From the NCBI GenBank assembly GCA_946122785.1, contig CAMGYJ010000002.1, forward strand, positions 63,885,703 through 63,949,702: DNA of 64,000 nt. Direction: 5' to 3'. Under the pieces are notes generated by a model, which was not told the DNA's origin, made no database searches, and saw only the letters and a list, made by a program, of their open reading frames with translations. Positions 45,850 to 58,378 of this stretch are shown here, in pieces; position 1 is the stretch's first letter; each line of letters begins with the position of its first letter. This DNA is from Linum tenue (Eukaryota > Streptophyta > Magnoliopsida > Malpighiales > Linaceae). The translations under genes were made by a program, and so were the position numbers.

Positions 45850-46065
45850 ATCATCAATCCCATTCACAGCTGGTGACGACAGGCTTCCCTGCCTCCGCAA
45901 ACTTCCTCACCAGACACACCACCTTGTGGTCGGCGCTCAGAAGCTCCATGAACATCCGGCCGGGAATCAGGATGCAATCGAATACCAGTTGGCCTTCACT
46001 TATTCGAAGTTGGCCTTCACCGTGAAGAAATGCCCCTTAAGCTCTGTTTGAGCCAGGGAACCCAT
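45850..46065 (-). pseudogene. DJ-1/PfpI family pseudogene fragment (DJ1D-like)
   Basis: From a minus-strand ATG at 46065 the reading gives GHFFTVKANFE, then a TAA. In another frame come FDCILIPGRMF, then HKVVCLVRKFAEAGKPVVTS and C. This follows the DJ-1 family order: a beta strand, the I-P-G-G loop, an 'L-V-R-x-F' helix and the strand leading to the nucleophile Cys. The residues after that Cys (normally HG) are EWD followed by stops. Both the stop and the frame change mark it as dead, and the N- and C-terminal parts are missing. Confidence 0.55.
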
Positions 46066-46872
46066 TGCCTACTTTGCCAATTTGTCTCTAACCAAGGCTA
46101 AGCTGCTAGCTTTATATACAGGAATAGGAGAGAGGATAGAGTGCAGAAACAGATGGGTTATTGCATTATTGGTATTAAGTTACCTCTTCGAGGCCGGCAC
46201 TGGCAGTGGGCAGTGAGATTACAAAGTGTGTGAATTGAATTCCCATTTGTAGGTCTCATCTAACAGAAACACCCATAACGTTCACGTTTCAGAGGTTGGG
46301 TGAAGAACGACAGAAAAGCTGGAGCCAGGAATGGCCTCAGCTTAGGCCGTGAAGCATATCTGTGATTTGGCCCCTAAATCGTCATGATTCCACATTATGA
46401 CATCATATTCCAATGAAACACAAGAGGAAAGAAACTACAGCTTCAGGCTTTAAACAATTGAGGGGATGATAGTGGAACTGTATCTTACTCTTTAAGATTT
46501 GCTTACAAATAAGAAGACAAGGTAAAGTACATGAAATAACGGTTCGTATATTACGCAACTGATCTACAGGTGCAAGCAAGTGATACAATTGCTGCTAAAA
46601 GCAAAGAATCCAGCAGCCCATTTCTCCCTCTATCTCCCTCTCTATCTCTCCCTCTTTCTCTGTAATCTTGTTATAACATTCGGGAACACCCCCACAAAAA
46701 CAAAAGAATGGCGAGCTCCATATGTTTACAGAAAAGAACCACAACAACGGCAAGAGATTACCCAAATTTTTTTGATTAAACAACAAAAAAGAAGGGCAAG
46801 GCATCATGCCATGGTATAAACTAATATGTTTCAGACTTTCAGGCCACATACCTACAACATGTCTCCATTGCC
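46066..46872. other. 3' flank of the GTPase gene
   Basis: No coding region is supported. The 3' UTR of the minus-strand GTPase gene probably lies right of about 46550, including a CT-rich stretch (46621-46665 on the plus strand). The remainder is unremarkable. Confidence 0.5.
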
Positions 46873-49800
46873 TTAGTCTGTTCTTGGTCTGTTGGAGCCA
46901 TTTCTCGTGGTGTTGTAAAGCGGCAACAGCCATCTTGAACCGTGTTTCCTTCGGCCATAACACCGCCAATATAGCACCAGAATCACAACTATGAAAACCA
47001 CGGGAATTGCCCATCTGTGGGGGGAAAGATTTGAGAATCAATAGAGTTCAATGAAAGAACTAACAGTGATGTGCAGATTTTATAAGGGTAGGAGACAGAT
47101 GAGGGGGGTTGAGAGAGAGATTGACTTTACCTATCTAAATCAAGGACAGGGCTGTAAACGACAGTCTCCCAGGTTGCTACTATGAAATGCCAAACCGGGT
47201 TATAATATAGTGACTCGGCCGACCAAAACATTCTAGTGTATGTCTCTAGGAAGATGAATAGTATCCACGCGCTCATCTCAATCAAAATGAACTTTATAAT
47301 GAACCGGCCTACTACCACCATCACAAGGGAGAAAGTCACCAACCAGTTGAACAGCCTGTGGTTGTATTCCTTTATAAATTGGGATTTCGATTTCCCCATC
47401 ATCTGAAAAAATCAACAAAACACCACCAAAGGTTCAAGGGTTATATTGCAGTGTTCAAGAAGGCGCGATTAATAGCTGGGCAGGAGGAAATCGCCTCGTC
47501 TAGCCCTGGGCGATTGATCTAGGCACCTAGGCACTCGGAGGCGCGTTTTCACCCTGGTGGGCGACGCCCAGAACAACTAATAAAGGGGAAAGTGTAGCCT
47601 TTTTGTGAAAATCCCAAACCCTATTCTATTTTTCATTTCCATTCGACCAGCCGCTCCCTCTCATCGACCAGCAGTGAGTTCTCTCCTCATGGTTGGTGAC
47701 TTAGGATGTTTGGGATTGTGGAAAGGGTTGTATGTGTATATGAATGGATGAATTATGATATGGGGACTTGGGTTTTTGTGGAATATGGCTTATCTAACAT
47801 ATTTTTTTCAACGTTTAATCTCGCCTAGGCAACGACTAATCGGCCTGGGTGCTGGGCGGTGCCTCCTCGCCTAGATAGCGCCTAGCGTCTTCTTGAACAT
47901 TGTTATATTGTTATCCATAATTGAAGCAACAATTAAACGAATTAAGAGAACATGGATGTCTGACCTTCATCATGCGGTTCTCGTATACTGCTTTTGAAGG
48001 TCCAACACACTCCTGCTCAAAACTCCGGTTGCATTGCAAGAACCCAGCATTGAATTTTGCCATGGAAGGAAGTCTTAGAACTTGAAGCTGGTCCATTTTG
48101 TCCTCGCACCTAGAGTATAGTGCCTCACAGAGTTTTGCAGATTGATACTCATTTGCCATAATGATGTGCTTGAAAACCTAAAAAATAACTCGAGGCAATT
48201 AGGTGGCGAAAAATAGTTTCAGAATTTGCAGATACGTGTATGGCCCTACCCTCAAATTTAACACCAAGTAGGCAGAAATGAAACAAAGGGATCAACTCTT
48301 AAGGCTGCAAGCAATTCCACATTTTCATCCATCACCATATGGCACAGAACATTGCAAAATGTGCACCACAACAGAAATCAACAGGCCACCCACATTTCGA
48401 TAATTAAAGACGGAAAAGAAAATGAGATTTGACATGCATTGAAAATCCGATCAACCAGTAGTGACAGAAAGTGAATTCAGAGAGTGCGACCTCTTATCTC
48501 AAGATTCAGACATTGTGGAAGGCATTTACATTATATGTTTAAGAGGGAAGATGAGAGAGTTTCAGCCACTGGGACAATGCTGAGTTCAACATCTTAACCA
48601 GTTCCACAAAAGATAAGTGAATCGCAGGCAGGCACATAGAGTTTCACGTTCTTTCACCTGCACCCAATTAGTGCACAGGCACACACAGACCAAAACCTTT
48701 TTTAGCAAATAGAGACCTAAACTTCTATTAATTAGTGGAGAACAAACATAACGGCAGGGTTTCTGATTGGATCAGTACTACCTTATCAATTTCTTCATCC
48801 AGTTGCATGACAGATCTCTTTGCATGATGACGGCCAAAATGTTGCTCATCAAATACTTTCATAGATCTTTCCCTTGACCTTCCATGGGCATCTTGAACAG
48901 CTTCCTCTGTCAGTGGCAAATTTATTTTAGCCATGCCCTCACTGTATATTTTCAAACATCTTTCAAGGATAGCCTTGTTGAAAACCTCCACAAGAGATCC
49001 AGTTGATGGTATTTCTCCTTTATTCAAGGCTTCAAGAATCTGAATTTTGCAAGTCACAGGTGAGTACAATCAATGTGCAACAAGCAAAGCACGACATTTT
49101 AGAAACAAGCATGCTCTCTTTAGGTTACCTGCTCAAGGAATGCTACAAACTCCTCCCCATTCATGGATTTACCCTGCACAATCTTTGGACGAATGATGCT
49201 GGAAACAAGATCTTTCAACTTTTCCCTTCTTGAGACATACAATTGCTCAAGCTCGCCGTCTTTCATTTCACAAAGCTTTGTCCGGTGGAGGTGAGGCTGT
49301 ATATTTTCATTGTGCAGGGTGTTAAAAGAGGCACTTGAAAGATAAAAACTAGCACACTGTCAATCTCCCTCATGCCCCTCCCCAAATACGGTGAAGGAAA
49401 AAAGTCAACTGCAATAAGTATTGAGTGACACATACTTGTGGCAAGCTAAAAGCTGTGCTGTTATCACCCATTATAGCCAGTGATTCTCGGATCTGATTAA
49501 CCTGGTGTCATCCAAAAGCAAAATCCTATTATCATCCAGGAAGGCAGGCAGTTCTTTGAAATCAACAAAAAAAAAATTGAAAAAGAACAGAATGAGTACC
49601 TGATCAATATTTCTGTCTCCTGCAAGTAGAATAACATCCAATTTCCACCATCAGAACTTCTCCAAACTGAAGTGAATGCACTTACAAAAAAATTCTACTC
49701 ACTGGAGTAAACTAACCATCTTGATTGGGCACACGTTGAAGGGCTTCATTCACCATCTCCTGCACTGATTTCCCCTCTGAAAGCACATGATATTACAGCG

Positions 49801-52800
49801 GTGTATAATTCACAATATCTACCAATACTCATGCTCGTCTATAAATATGCATCAAAGCTTGATTATTGCTAGAAAGAAACCACACGGTAACCGTGAAAGC
49901 TACTCCAACATGATATTTAATGAACTTACGTAGAAAATCTCGTTGAATAAGCCAAAGAAGTTTTGAAGGTTCAAAAGCAACATCTTCACCCTGTTAGGAA
50001 AATGGAGAGTGAGTGCCATCAACTACAGATCAGCATAAACCAATATAAACAGATGTGTCATGGTCATCAACCAAAAGACCAAGAAAGTTACCTTCACTCT
50101 GTTCTCCATGAAGATAAGCCAGCCAACCAATAAAAAAACCTCGTGTTAGTGATACATAAATAACAACCGCATTAAGATTGGTAGGTAACATATTACTTCA
50201 CCATGTGAGTAGAAAAGTGCAAACCTTCCGTAGAATTCTTCAGCAAGTTCAACAGCAAATGACAGGCGAGAAATATCAGCCTCTCGGATCTGGCACAAAG
50301 ACCCATAATGATTCATCAGAATTGGTAGAATACTATTAAACACAAATTCTACCCTTTCTGTTTTAAGGCGCCCAAGGGTTCCCACTAAAGGATAGTCCTG
50401 TGTCTGGGAAAGAAAATGAAGGGAGTGCAGAGCAGATAACTATCATTAACTTCTTTGCATTCCCTTGGTTTGGAAAAATCAAAACAGGAACAAGGGGGTT
50501 GATTATGAGCGGAATTTCTACTGTTTAAGCTTAACCACTTATTAGTAAGCTTCTGAGCATTTCCTTGGTTTGGGAAAATCAGAACAGGGACAAAGGGTTA
50601 ATTATATTGGGGATTTCTACTGTTTAAGCTTAACCATTTACAAAGTTAACATCCGATGTTTGACAATTGAGCATAATTGTAAAACGCTTACTAGTAGATC
50701 CAAGGATTATACAATACTGCAACATTATCTGACAATTGATCCTCATGAAAGACAATACATAACTGATTTTGCATGACCCAGACTTATGCTACCACACTGA
50801 TGGTAGTTGGTACCATGTTTATTTTTATTTTTTTAATTCAGACTTCCATCCACGGCCGATCCAGTGAACCATAAATCCCCCATACGATATCAAACTTCAA
50901 ATTTCAATCATTAACAGCTTAGACTCTGCAAGAAGTAAAATAATATATGCCATAACGAGATCCTAAGACAACATATTTGTATAGCCAACAAACCAGACTT
51001 CCCTTAACAAAAATCTGATTCATACTAATATCCAAAGCAGCAAAAGGCACTAACCGTTTCTGGAAGATTATAAATAAGCACAGAACTCAATACAGTTGCA
51101 AGAGCAAATATCCTGCAAAATTAAATGTCAGTTGGGCACGCACAAGCTGGGCTCAAAATCACCATGGAAAGTTGCAAATGTCGCAGCAATTCAATTTACC
51201 TATCATCATAGACATTGGACTTGCCAACACTTTCAAACCCTTCAGTATCTAGGTAAAAGACCGATGTTTTTACTCCGTTGATGTCTAACTCTACGGGAGT
51301 TCCCCATACCCAAATTCCTGATGAAAAATAAATGTAGACAAATTACATAAAACAGTTAAGAATAATTGAAGTTTCTCAATACCTCATTTCAGAATACCTT
51401 TTGTTTTCGTATCACGCATATGTCCGACACCAAATCCTGGAGGTAAAATATAACTGTAATGTCAACTGAATGAATCTCTCTATTTCCCTACTTCTAAATA
51501 CAAGAATTCCAACATATATGAAAAATATTATGTAATAATCTCACCTTCATCACAAGAAAGGGAAAGGAGTTGATTAAGCAAAAATGATTTTCCAGAACGA
51601 TATGGACCAATAACCTGAATAGCCAATGATTAAGCTACTAGTCAGAAAAAAAAACCCAAGCAAACAATTTTTCTACAAAATACTGCAGGCTGTAAATTTT
51701 TACGTGATAGTAGAAAATAGTAACCAAGCCGAAATGAAATATTCTCATATAACATTCTACAGAACTGTGACTCTAAGGAGTCCTATTTTAAATGAAGGCT
51801 TTTAGAAGGGTGAGACGGCTGGTAATGAGTTAGCCCATTAGAATTGTTGATGAATTGAAAACTGAAATCAGGAGAAAAAACCAACAGTGACACTCGGATA
51901 TTAGTTCAATAATCCTAGAACTGAAATCAAGTCATGAAATTTCCTTTCTGAAAGAATTGTATCCTGATACACCAAAAAGTCTAATTAATGTTCACAAGCT
52001 ACAAAAAACACACAATTGATACAGACTTGCAAGCAGCAGCGCCAAGTAAAGAGTTACCAAAATTAGTTACTTCATTTAAAAAGACTATTCAATCCATCTG
52101 AGCCATGTTGATATAATGTTATATAATATCTTCAGCAACAGTACTCAGAAGTCTCATGATACGACATGGAGAATTAATAGGTAGGAAGGAAGGGGAATTC
52201 TCAGCCATACAGCAACAGCAGCAATTGGGTTTTTTATTCTTCTAATAGCTTCCAAGCCTTCACGTGAAAGACGAAGTTTTGTATGTCCTGGATCAGGTTC
52301 AACAATGGGAAACCTGCATATGCAAAGAGAACAATCAAAGCACACATATTATTAGCTTCTCCAGCCTATCCTGACCTCACAAATGAAACTCTAAATTATC
52401 AAGCAAGAATCACATTTCAATAATCTTGCAACAGAAATGGATACTATTGAATGGCACTTATCTTTATAATCTTGCAAAAGAACTGGAGGCTAGAACATAA
52501 AAGCATGGAGCAAATAATATCAGAAATTAAAATCTTATAAAGGGATGCACTTGAAGTACATTCTTATCATAATAATGTACAAATGAGGTAGGAGTGCTTC
52601 AAGCTTGCGCTTTTTCCCCTCGATAATGGCTAAATCATGCGTACGTCCTAAGAAGTCTAACTCCCCGAGAGACTATTATTGCACCCCCACGAGTCAAATT
52701 GAAGGAGAAGCAACCAGAAATCCTCCATGACAACGTGCAAGATTTTATCCAATGATTCAACACCTAACTTAAATAGAAATTTCAAGGAACCCTCAGTGAC

Positions 52801-53451
52801 TGGCCAACTAACATGGGTACAAACAACCAACACAATGCAACTTAAGTTCTATGTAGACGAAGAACTCTTATTCACTTTCTCAACCCAGGTTGGTCTCTTT
52901 ATGTCCACCAGGTAACACAAAAATTACTCCAAAACACACCGAACTAAAAGCATCGGGGTACCAAGCACACTGACCAAAGGCACAAAAGGTCACAACTTCT
53001 TATTCCTTTTCCTCGCTAATTTAACAACTTATGGTTCTGCCAGCAACCTAGTTGCGAGAACACAGCTAAAACCTGTAAAATATTCAAACTTTTTCAACTA
53101 ATTCTTACAATCACAACTAACAACTTCCCTAACAAACACCAGATCAAGCTTCATATGTATATGCTTTGCAATAATCCAGCGCAACAAGTCGGTGAATGCC
53201 CAGCGCCCCACGATAAACACAAACGCAATAGAGAAGGAAGTAAGCGTTCAGGGAAAGAAAAATTGCACTCTCCACATTCTGCAGAGACGCAAGATTTTCG
53301 AAATAGAAAACAAATTCAAACAGCTAACAGGCAGTTGGCGCGATTCAACGTACGCTTGGTGGAAATCGTCAATCGAGCTAGACGGAGATGCGAAGAGGCA
53401 TAGGAGAAGTAGGGGAAGCGAAGCAATCAAGTTCCGGCAAGAAGTTGCCAT
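46873..53451 (-). CDS. Guanylate-binding (dynamin-like) GTPase, GBPL3-type, with an apparent frameshift
   Basis: Large membrane GTPase of the plant guanylate-binding family, closest by eye to Arabidopsis GBPL3 (At2g38840). Seventeen exons: 53451-53354, 52313-52211, 51614-51545, 51436-51398, 51318-51200, 51112-51055, 50289-50225, 50098-50092, 49990-49930, 49776-49717, 49619-49600, 49501-49436, 49296-49129, 49039-48782, 48177-47965, 47402-47131, 47014-46873; about 605 residues. A hydrophobic leader (SLPLLLLCLFA) precedes the P-loop GPYRSGKS (about residues 70-77), DTEG, QRD and a helical C-domain. Two C-terminal membrane regions (FSLVMVVVGRFIIKFILIE; IPVVFIVVILVLYW) follow. Exon 5 has one extra A (GGAAAC near 51299-51303): IWVWG and TPVELDINGV lie in different frames, and a stop follows near 51243. 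All other junctions are clean, so this is either a null allele or an assembly error. Confidence 0.85.
50092..50098 (-). other. 7-nt microexon of the GTPase gene
   Basis: Exon 7 ends GGAAG| and the next large exon starts GGTGAAGATG. The family requires Arg-Val-Lys between them. The only fit is AGTGAAG flanked by an acceptor (GAACAG) and a donor (GTAACT), which completes AGA GTG AAG in frame. Confidence 0.75.
50456..50645. repeat. Imperfect tandem duplication of about 100 bp in a GTPase intron
   Basis: The segment with CCTTGGTTTGGAAAAATCA and TTTCTACTGTTTAAGCTTAA (about 50461-50540) is repeated about 100 bp on (about 50562-50636) with scattered differences. It lies in the intron between exons 6 and 7 and does not touch splice sites. 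Confidence 0.85.
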
Positions 53452-53800
53452 TGCGATTTAGAATGAGGAGTGGCGCCGGCTGGAGATCGCGGCAGAGAAT
53501 GCAGCGGCGGGTTTTACTACACAAGGAAGCGGAGGGCGGTGCATGAGCCAGGGGTGGAAGGATTCTTGAACCCAATGGGGAAAGAAGGGAATGACACCGG
53601 GATCTGGTGTTGGGGAGACGGAAGGGTGTACGTTAAGAATCGTGCATCCACATGGAGGAAAGGAATGAAGAGGGAGATGGTTTTCGCATCTACGAAAGAG
53701 GAGTGCAGGGGAAGCTGTTTTGTTCCTAGTAGCAGAGGATTGAAGCGCCACGCCCACTGCTTGGGAAGTAGGGGTACACAAACCCGCAAACCGATCCGCT
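53452..53800. other. Upstream region of the GTPase gene
   Basis: GC-balanced DNA upstream of the minus-strand start, likely 5' UTR and promoter. Minus-strand ORFs here do not resemble a known family. No regulatory motif was assigned. Confidence 0.45.
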
Positions 53801-53808
53801 CCTCCGAT

Positions 53809-54496
53809 TAGGGAGGGCAACAAAAACCGAACTCACGGATACCACCCGATCCAATCCGGTCAACGTGGATAAAATTTATGTTGACGAATTTTTGGGTCGG
53901 GTTCGGATTTAAATCCATTCACTATTCATCAGGTTGGGTTTGGATTTAAATAAACCCGCCCCATGGGTACTCGGCTACTCGCCCACACCCATATAATTAC
54001 TTTTTTCAGTATATTTAATATTCTAAACAACTAATCTTATTTATGTTTGTGGAGACATGCCTAATTTTTTTTTCCTAATTGTATAGAATGAAGTTGATAT
54101 TATCGAGTGGAGAGTGAAGAAACTTAATTGACAAGGAGGAAGAAGCTTTCAATTAATCATGTTATTTATGGATAATTTGTGATTTGCTTCAATTTTCTTG
54201 AGTTTTCTAGATTGGTGTTGAACAATTTGTATAGTTAATTTGCATGAATTTTCTAGAATGGTGTTTTATATATGAATAATTTGTATTGAGAGATTGATAT
54301 TTGACTTTAATTTTTATATGAACTTGTTATTGTAAATTTTTACGACAAAAATCCGTGGGTACCCATGAACCCGCGGATACCCAGCGGGTTGGATTGGGTT
54401 TGAGTTTTTCAAACCCAGTGAGTTTTACCCCGGGTTTTTTTCACGGATAAACCCATGGGCTTGGGTTTGGCAAAACCCGACCCATTGTCATCTCTA
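53809..54496. mobile_element. Non-autonomous hAT element, 688 bp
   Basis: The left end is TAGGGAGGGCAACAAAAACC and the right end in reverse complement TAGAGATGACAATGGGTCG. Flanks are CCTCCGAT (53801-53808) and CCTCCAAT (54497-54504), an 8-bp duplication with one difference. Subterminal GGGTT/AACCC repeats mirror those of the other hAT copies. Just left, TAGGGGTACACAAACCCG at 53769 looks like the end of a further hAT whose partner I could not find. Confidence 0.85.
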
Positions 54497-54982
54497 CCTC
54501 CAATCCGGCTCCAGATACTAGATATTGATCAATGAATAACCAAATCTCAGCCATCAAATTTAAAGGTGGAGAATTAAATATATTTTTATTTTTTCTTGTT
54601 TTCTTAATCAACTCATATCTTATTCGTTTTAACTCGGATTTCAATTTTTTTGCACAGATGGAACGAGTTCGTTATGCTCTGCAAAATTAGATCCATTTTC
54701 AATATTTTTTGAGAAAAAATTTGCTTGCCTCTCGCTACCATCTGCATTCCGTATGGTATCTTCTTCATTTGTAAGTCGTTTTTTAAAAAAAAATTCACGG
54801 AATGAACGAGTTCATCATGATCTATTGGATCTACAAATTTCTGGGTGAACAAAATACAGGACCAAAAAATACCACACAATGCCACCTTGGTATGGGGTGG
54901 TATCTTGTGGTACACAATGTTGAAAGTCGTAAATGATAGTTAGTATACTTCTACTATCATGTATTCAATCATCCTACAGTCT

Positions 54983-55101
54983 TGGTATATATTGGGGAAA
55001 AAATGCTCAATTTTTTTTTTATACCGTATGGTATTCTCTTATTTAATACCAGTTAATACCATATGGTATATATTGGGGAAAAAATGCTCAATTTTTTTTT
55101 T
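54983..55101. repeat. Two direct copies of a 37-bp unit, 81 bp apart
   Basis: TGGTATATATTGGGGAAAAA continuing ATGCTCAATTTTTTTT occurs at 54983 and again at 55064. The spacer has palindromic ACCATATGGT/ACCGTATGGT. It is a simple local duplication. Confidence 0.85.
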
Positions 55102-56084
55102 TGTTCTAAAAATATATCAAAGTGGATATCATTTTGAAAATCATAATTGACCTCATCTAACTGTGCAAAAAATTTAAATTCCGACTTAAAATGAGTGAGA
55201 AATCGTCCGTTAAAAATTAAGGGGAAAAATTAAAGATTTTCTAGGAGAGAGAAGGGTCCTTGATGTGACGACTGCTGATTAGATTATACATGGTTACTCA
55301 CCAAAAGGTTATGCACAGGAAGTCAGGAACTGCTCCCCTCCAATCCAACCCAAACCACCCATATCTATTGCTAAATTTAAAGTTTAAGTTTGGGTGAGGA
55401 TTTTCTTTTGTACAACCCGTACCTTTTGGTTTGGGTGTGGATTTTGGGTTACACAATCTATAGAATCCGACCCAACTTGTGTTCAAACTATTAGCATGAG
55501 CGTTCATATCCAAAACACATTTTTGTGTCGTATATAAGCATATTTGTAAGAAAATAAAGATATTTTGCCAAAAATTTCTCTCGTGGTTTATCTAACCTAA
55601 AGCATTATTAGACTTAAAACTTAGACATAGATTTGATATAGGCAACGATTTACCTATTATTTTTTCTTGTGCATAATTTTAAACGAATAACATATTAATA
55701 ATGCGTTCGTTTATAACCTTTTTTTTTAAACATAGACAATAACCAGGTAAATCTCTGGCCAATACAGAGTCAAAGAACAGAAAATAGCACCGTGCGTTAG
55801 TCGATAAATAGTCGAACTGCGATGAAAGGGCTGGTTTTGCCACAAGATGGGCAGCCTATGAACAGATGTACCTGCAAAATGAACAAAAACATAGCCGCAA
55901 ACAGCCAAATATCGATAAATATTGAAAATAACTATGCCAAAATCCTTGCTCCTACAATCTTAAGCAAAACGCTTCCTCGTTGAGGATTATCCAACCGACC
56001 ACTAGAGGATTATCCAAACGCTTCCTTGTTGAAGCAAATCGCAGTTTAGTAAAATTCATGCATTTTGATAGTTTTCCCCTCGTT

Positions 56085-56325
56085 TTATTAATTTAAAATT
56101 TTAATTAGTTATATAATATTTTATGTTGTAGCATAATTTCTTTGTTTATTGGGTTGGATTTTTACTTAAAGTATCACCTACCCGATCTAATCCAATTATA
56201 AACAAACCGTATGGTTTTAATTTTTTGGGTGAGTTTGTATTTAGTATTTTCAAAATCGTAGTGCATGGGTCGGGTGACTGAAATGGCTAAACCTAGACCA
56301 CCAGACCCATGTACACCCCCCATCG
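56085..56325. repeat. Dispersed repeat, copy 2 (first copy at 28560-28800)
   Basis: Shares AATTTTAATTAGTTATATAA, GGGTTGGATTTTTACTTAAA, ATGGCTAAACC and CCCATGTACACCCC with the copy at 28.6 kb, in the same order. See that entry for the terminus argument. Confidence 0.65.
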
Positions 56326-58378
56326 GGAAGAGTTGGAAGAAAACTGTGACTTTTCAAGATTGTCAACCCGGTTTAGCCTGTTGGTCCGTCGAGCAAAGTG
56401 GGTTGAGGGCTAATGATCCTATTATTTTAGTCTGGTTTAGCCCGGATATATGTTAAAAGCCATTATATTGTTTATATATTTATAAACTATATCAAATATC
56501 ATCTAACATATGAGTAATAACATATAACTTTGAACCAAAATAACATGTTGTACTTGGATATAAAATAATATAATTAAAACTCACACATTTATATAACATT
56601 AATATTCAAATTTTCAACTTAGAATACAAAAATAGGGTTAGGTGAAGAGGAAAAGAGGGACATTTCACAAACCAGAGGGGAAAACAACGTCGTGTGGCTT
56701 CCAACACAATAACCTTGTAGTCGCTTGACCCACAAGTGTGTGTGGCTCGTTTTTCTCACTGGATTAGAGTCATAACGGGTCAACCGATTGGTCGAGCCAT
56801 GGGTATTGGTATTTTGGGTACAATATTATTCCCTTTCTTTCAAAAATTTTAAATATGCTCCAAAGCAAAACTATTATTTAAAAATTTTAGAGACTAGAGT
56901 GCTATAAGACGACTTCTCGCAACTTAGAAAATATTCAAGTCGGGTTAGGGCTTGCACCAATAACTTACATGTCTTACTACTAGAAGGATTCCATTCTAGG
57001 CAACCATCTCATCTCTAACAACCTCCCAACTACTTGGTTGATTGTTTCTCTAAGTTGGGTTAGTTAGTTGTAAACCAACCTTAGATAGTAGTTTACAACG
57101 AAGTTTTAATAAACCTAAGGTGCCTGTGGGAATACGACATTGATGGTCTCATCTATACTGCTTCATGAATTCAAATTATACTTAGCTTGGATTAGATTTG
57201 ATAGTGTGGTTGACAACCGAGTTAACTTGTTTTGCACCAGCATTCTATCACCCGAAAATGGCATAAAATAGCAAAATTCATCAGAAATACTAAAATAATT
57301 TATTCAGTTCTAATTGTACACATTTTATCCTCATTTTTCTTAGGCGTTTGATGCATTTGTACTCCGTGAGGTGTGGTTTTACGCTAGGTTGCAATTTGTT
57401 TTAGCAGATTCTAACATGTGAAACTGACCCCAGAATCGAAAGTGGGACGAAAACGAGTCAAAGGGTGGAAGCAGTTAAGGATCACGACGCATGATGATTT
57501 TTCACGATCTTAGGATCATGAAAAGGACGCCCAAACCGTGAAGCTCCAAAACTCCAGAAGCAATTGCATACCTCGCGGGTTCCTAGTCAGTTCACGGTCG
57601 TAAAACCGTGAACCAAAGCCCCAATCGTGAACAGACTAAGTGAAATGGCGCAGAAAGTCGAGTTCGGGTTTTACCCGTACTCACAGAAAGTCGATAGAGT
57701 TCAAATCTACCCTACTCGAATAGGTCGGATTCAGACGGATATCCACGATTTCAGATATTTTTCTCATCCGTACTTCTCTCACTCTGTGCCTTGGATCAAT
57801 TATAACAATGGATACCGCCAATTGAATCCATTCCGGCCCATAAATATTCATGGGAAGCTTTCTCGAATTTTTTTAACTTTTTTTCTAACCAAAGATAGCT
57901 TGCATTACCAAGAGAAAAAAAATCAAAACGTTTACATCTCCGAACAGAGCCAAGCGTAAAAATCAAAACCTAGCACATCACTAGCTGACAATACGAGGAT
58001 CTTTCTTGCCACCAAGTGGGCAACCTTATTGTTTTGTCTACCAACGAACCGTACTATCAGACCCGGACACAACCATTTGAATTAATTCAAATAGATGACA
58101 TGGAGTTATATACGATGGCATTTCGAGACTATAATGTTTTTTCTAAATGGAGACATACACAATACTCACATCTGATTATTTGTCTCAATAGATAAATTTT
58201 CTTATAATGACTACAATTGAAACTCGTTTCTTCTTGATTATTAAACAGTGTACTCACCAATTATGATTTATTACATTGCATGTTTGCAAGTCACACAATT
58301 GCAATATCTCAATCATCTAATCGTTTGGAAGTTGTGAATGTTAAATCGTTGCATTGTAATGAATCACCATAATATAAA

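Larger units (their letters stand above)
54505..58369. other. Repeat-rich intergenic DNA, no gene
   Basis: No coding gene in 3.9 kb. It holds a short duplicated segment (54983-55101), the second dispersed-repeat copy (56085-56325) and a region around 57060-57960 whose texture recalls Athila/gypsy LTR DNA (AGGTGCCTGTGGGAATACGA, a GTTCACGGT hairpin at 57590-57613). None of this is bounded. Confidence 0.45.

Noticed and set aside
57627..57959. 110-codon plus-strand ORF (YSQKVDRVQIYPTRIG)
   Set aside because: Not recognised. The area has LTR-like texture and no supporting context, so it was not called as a gene.
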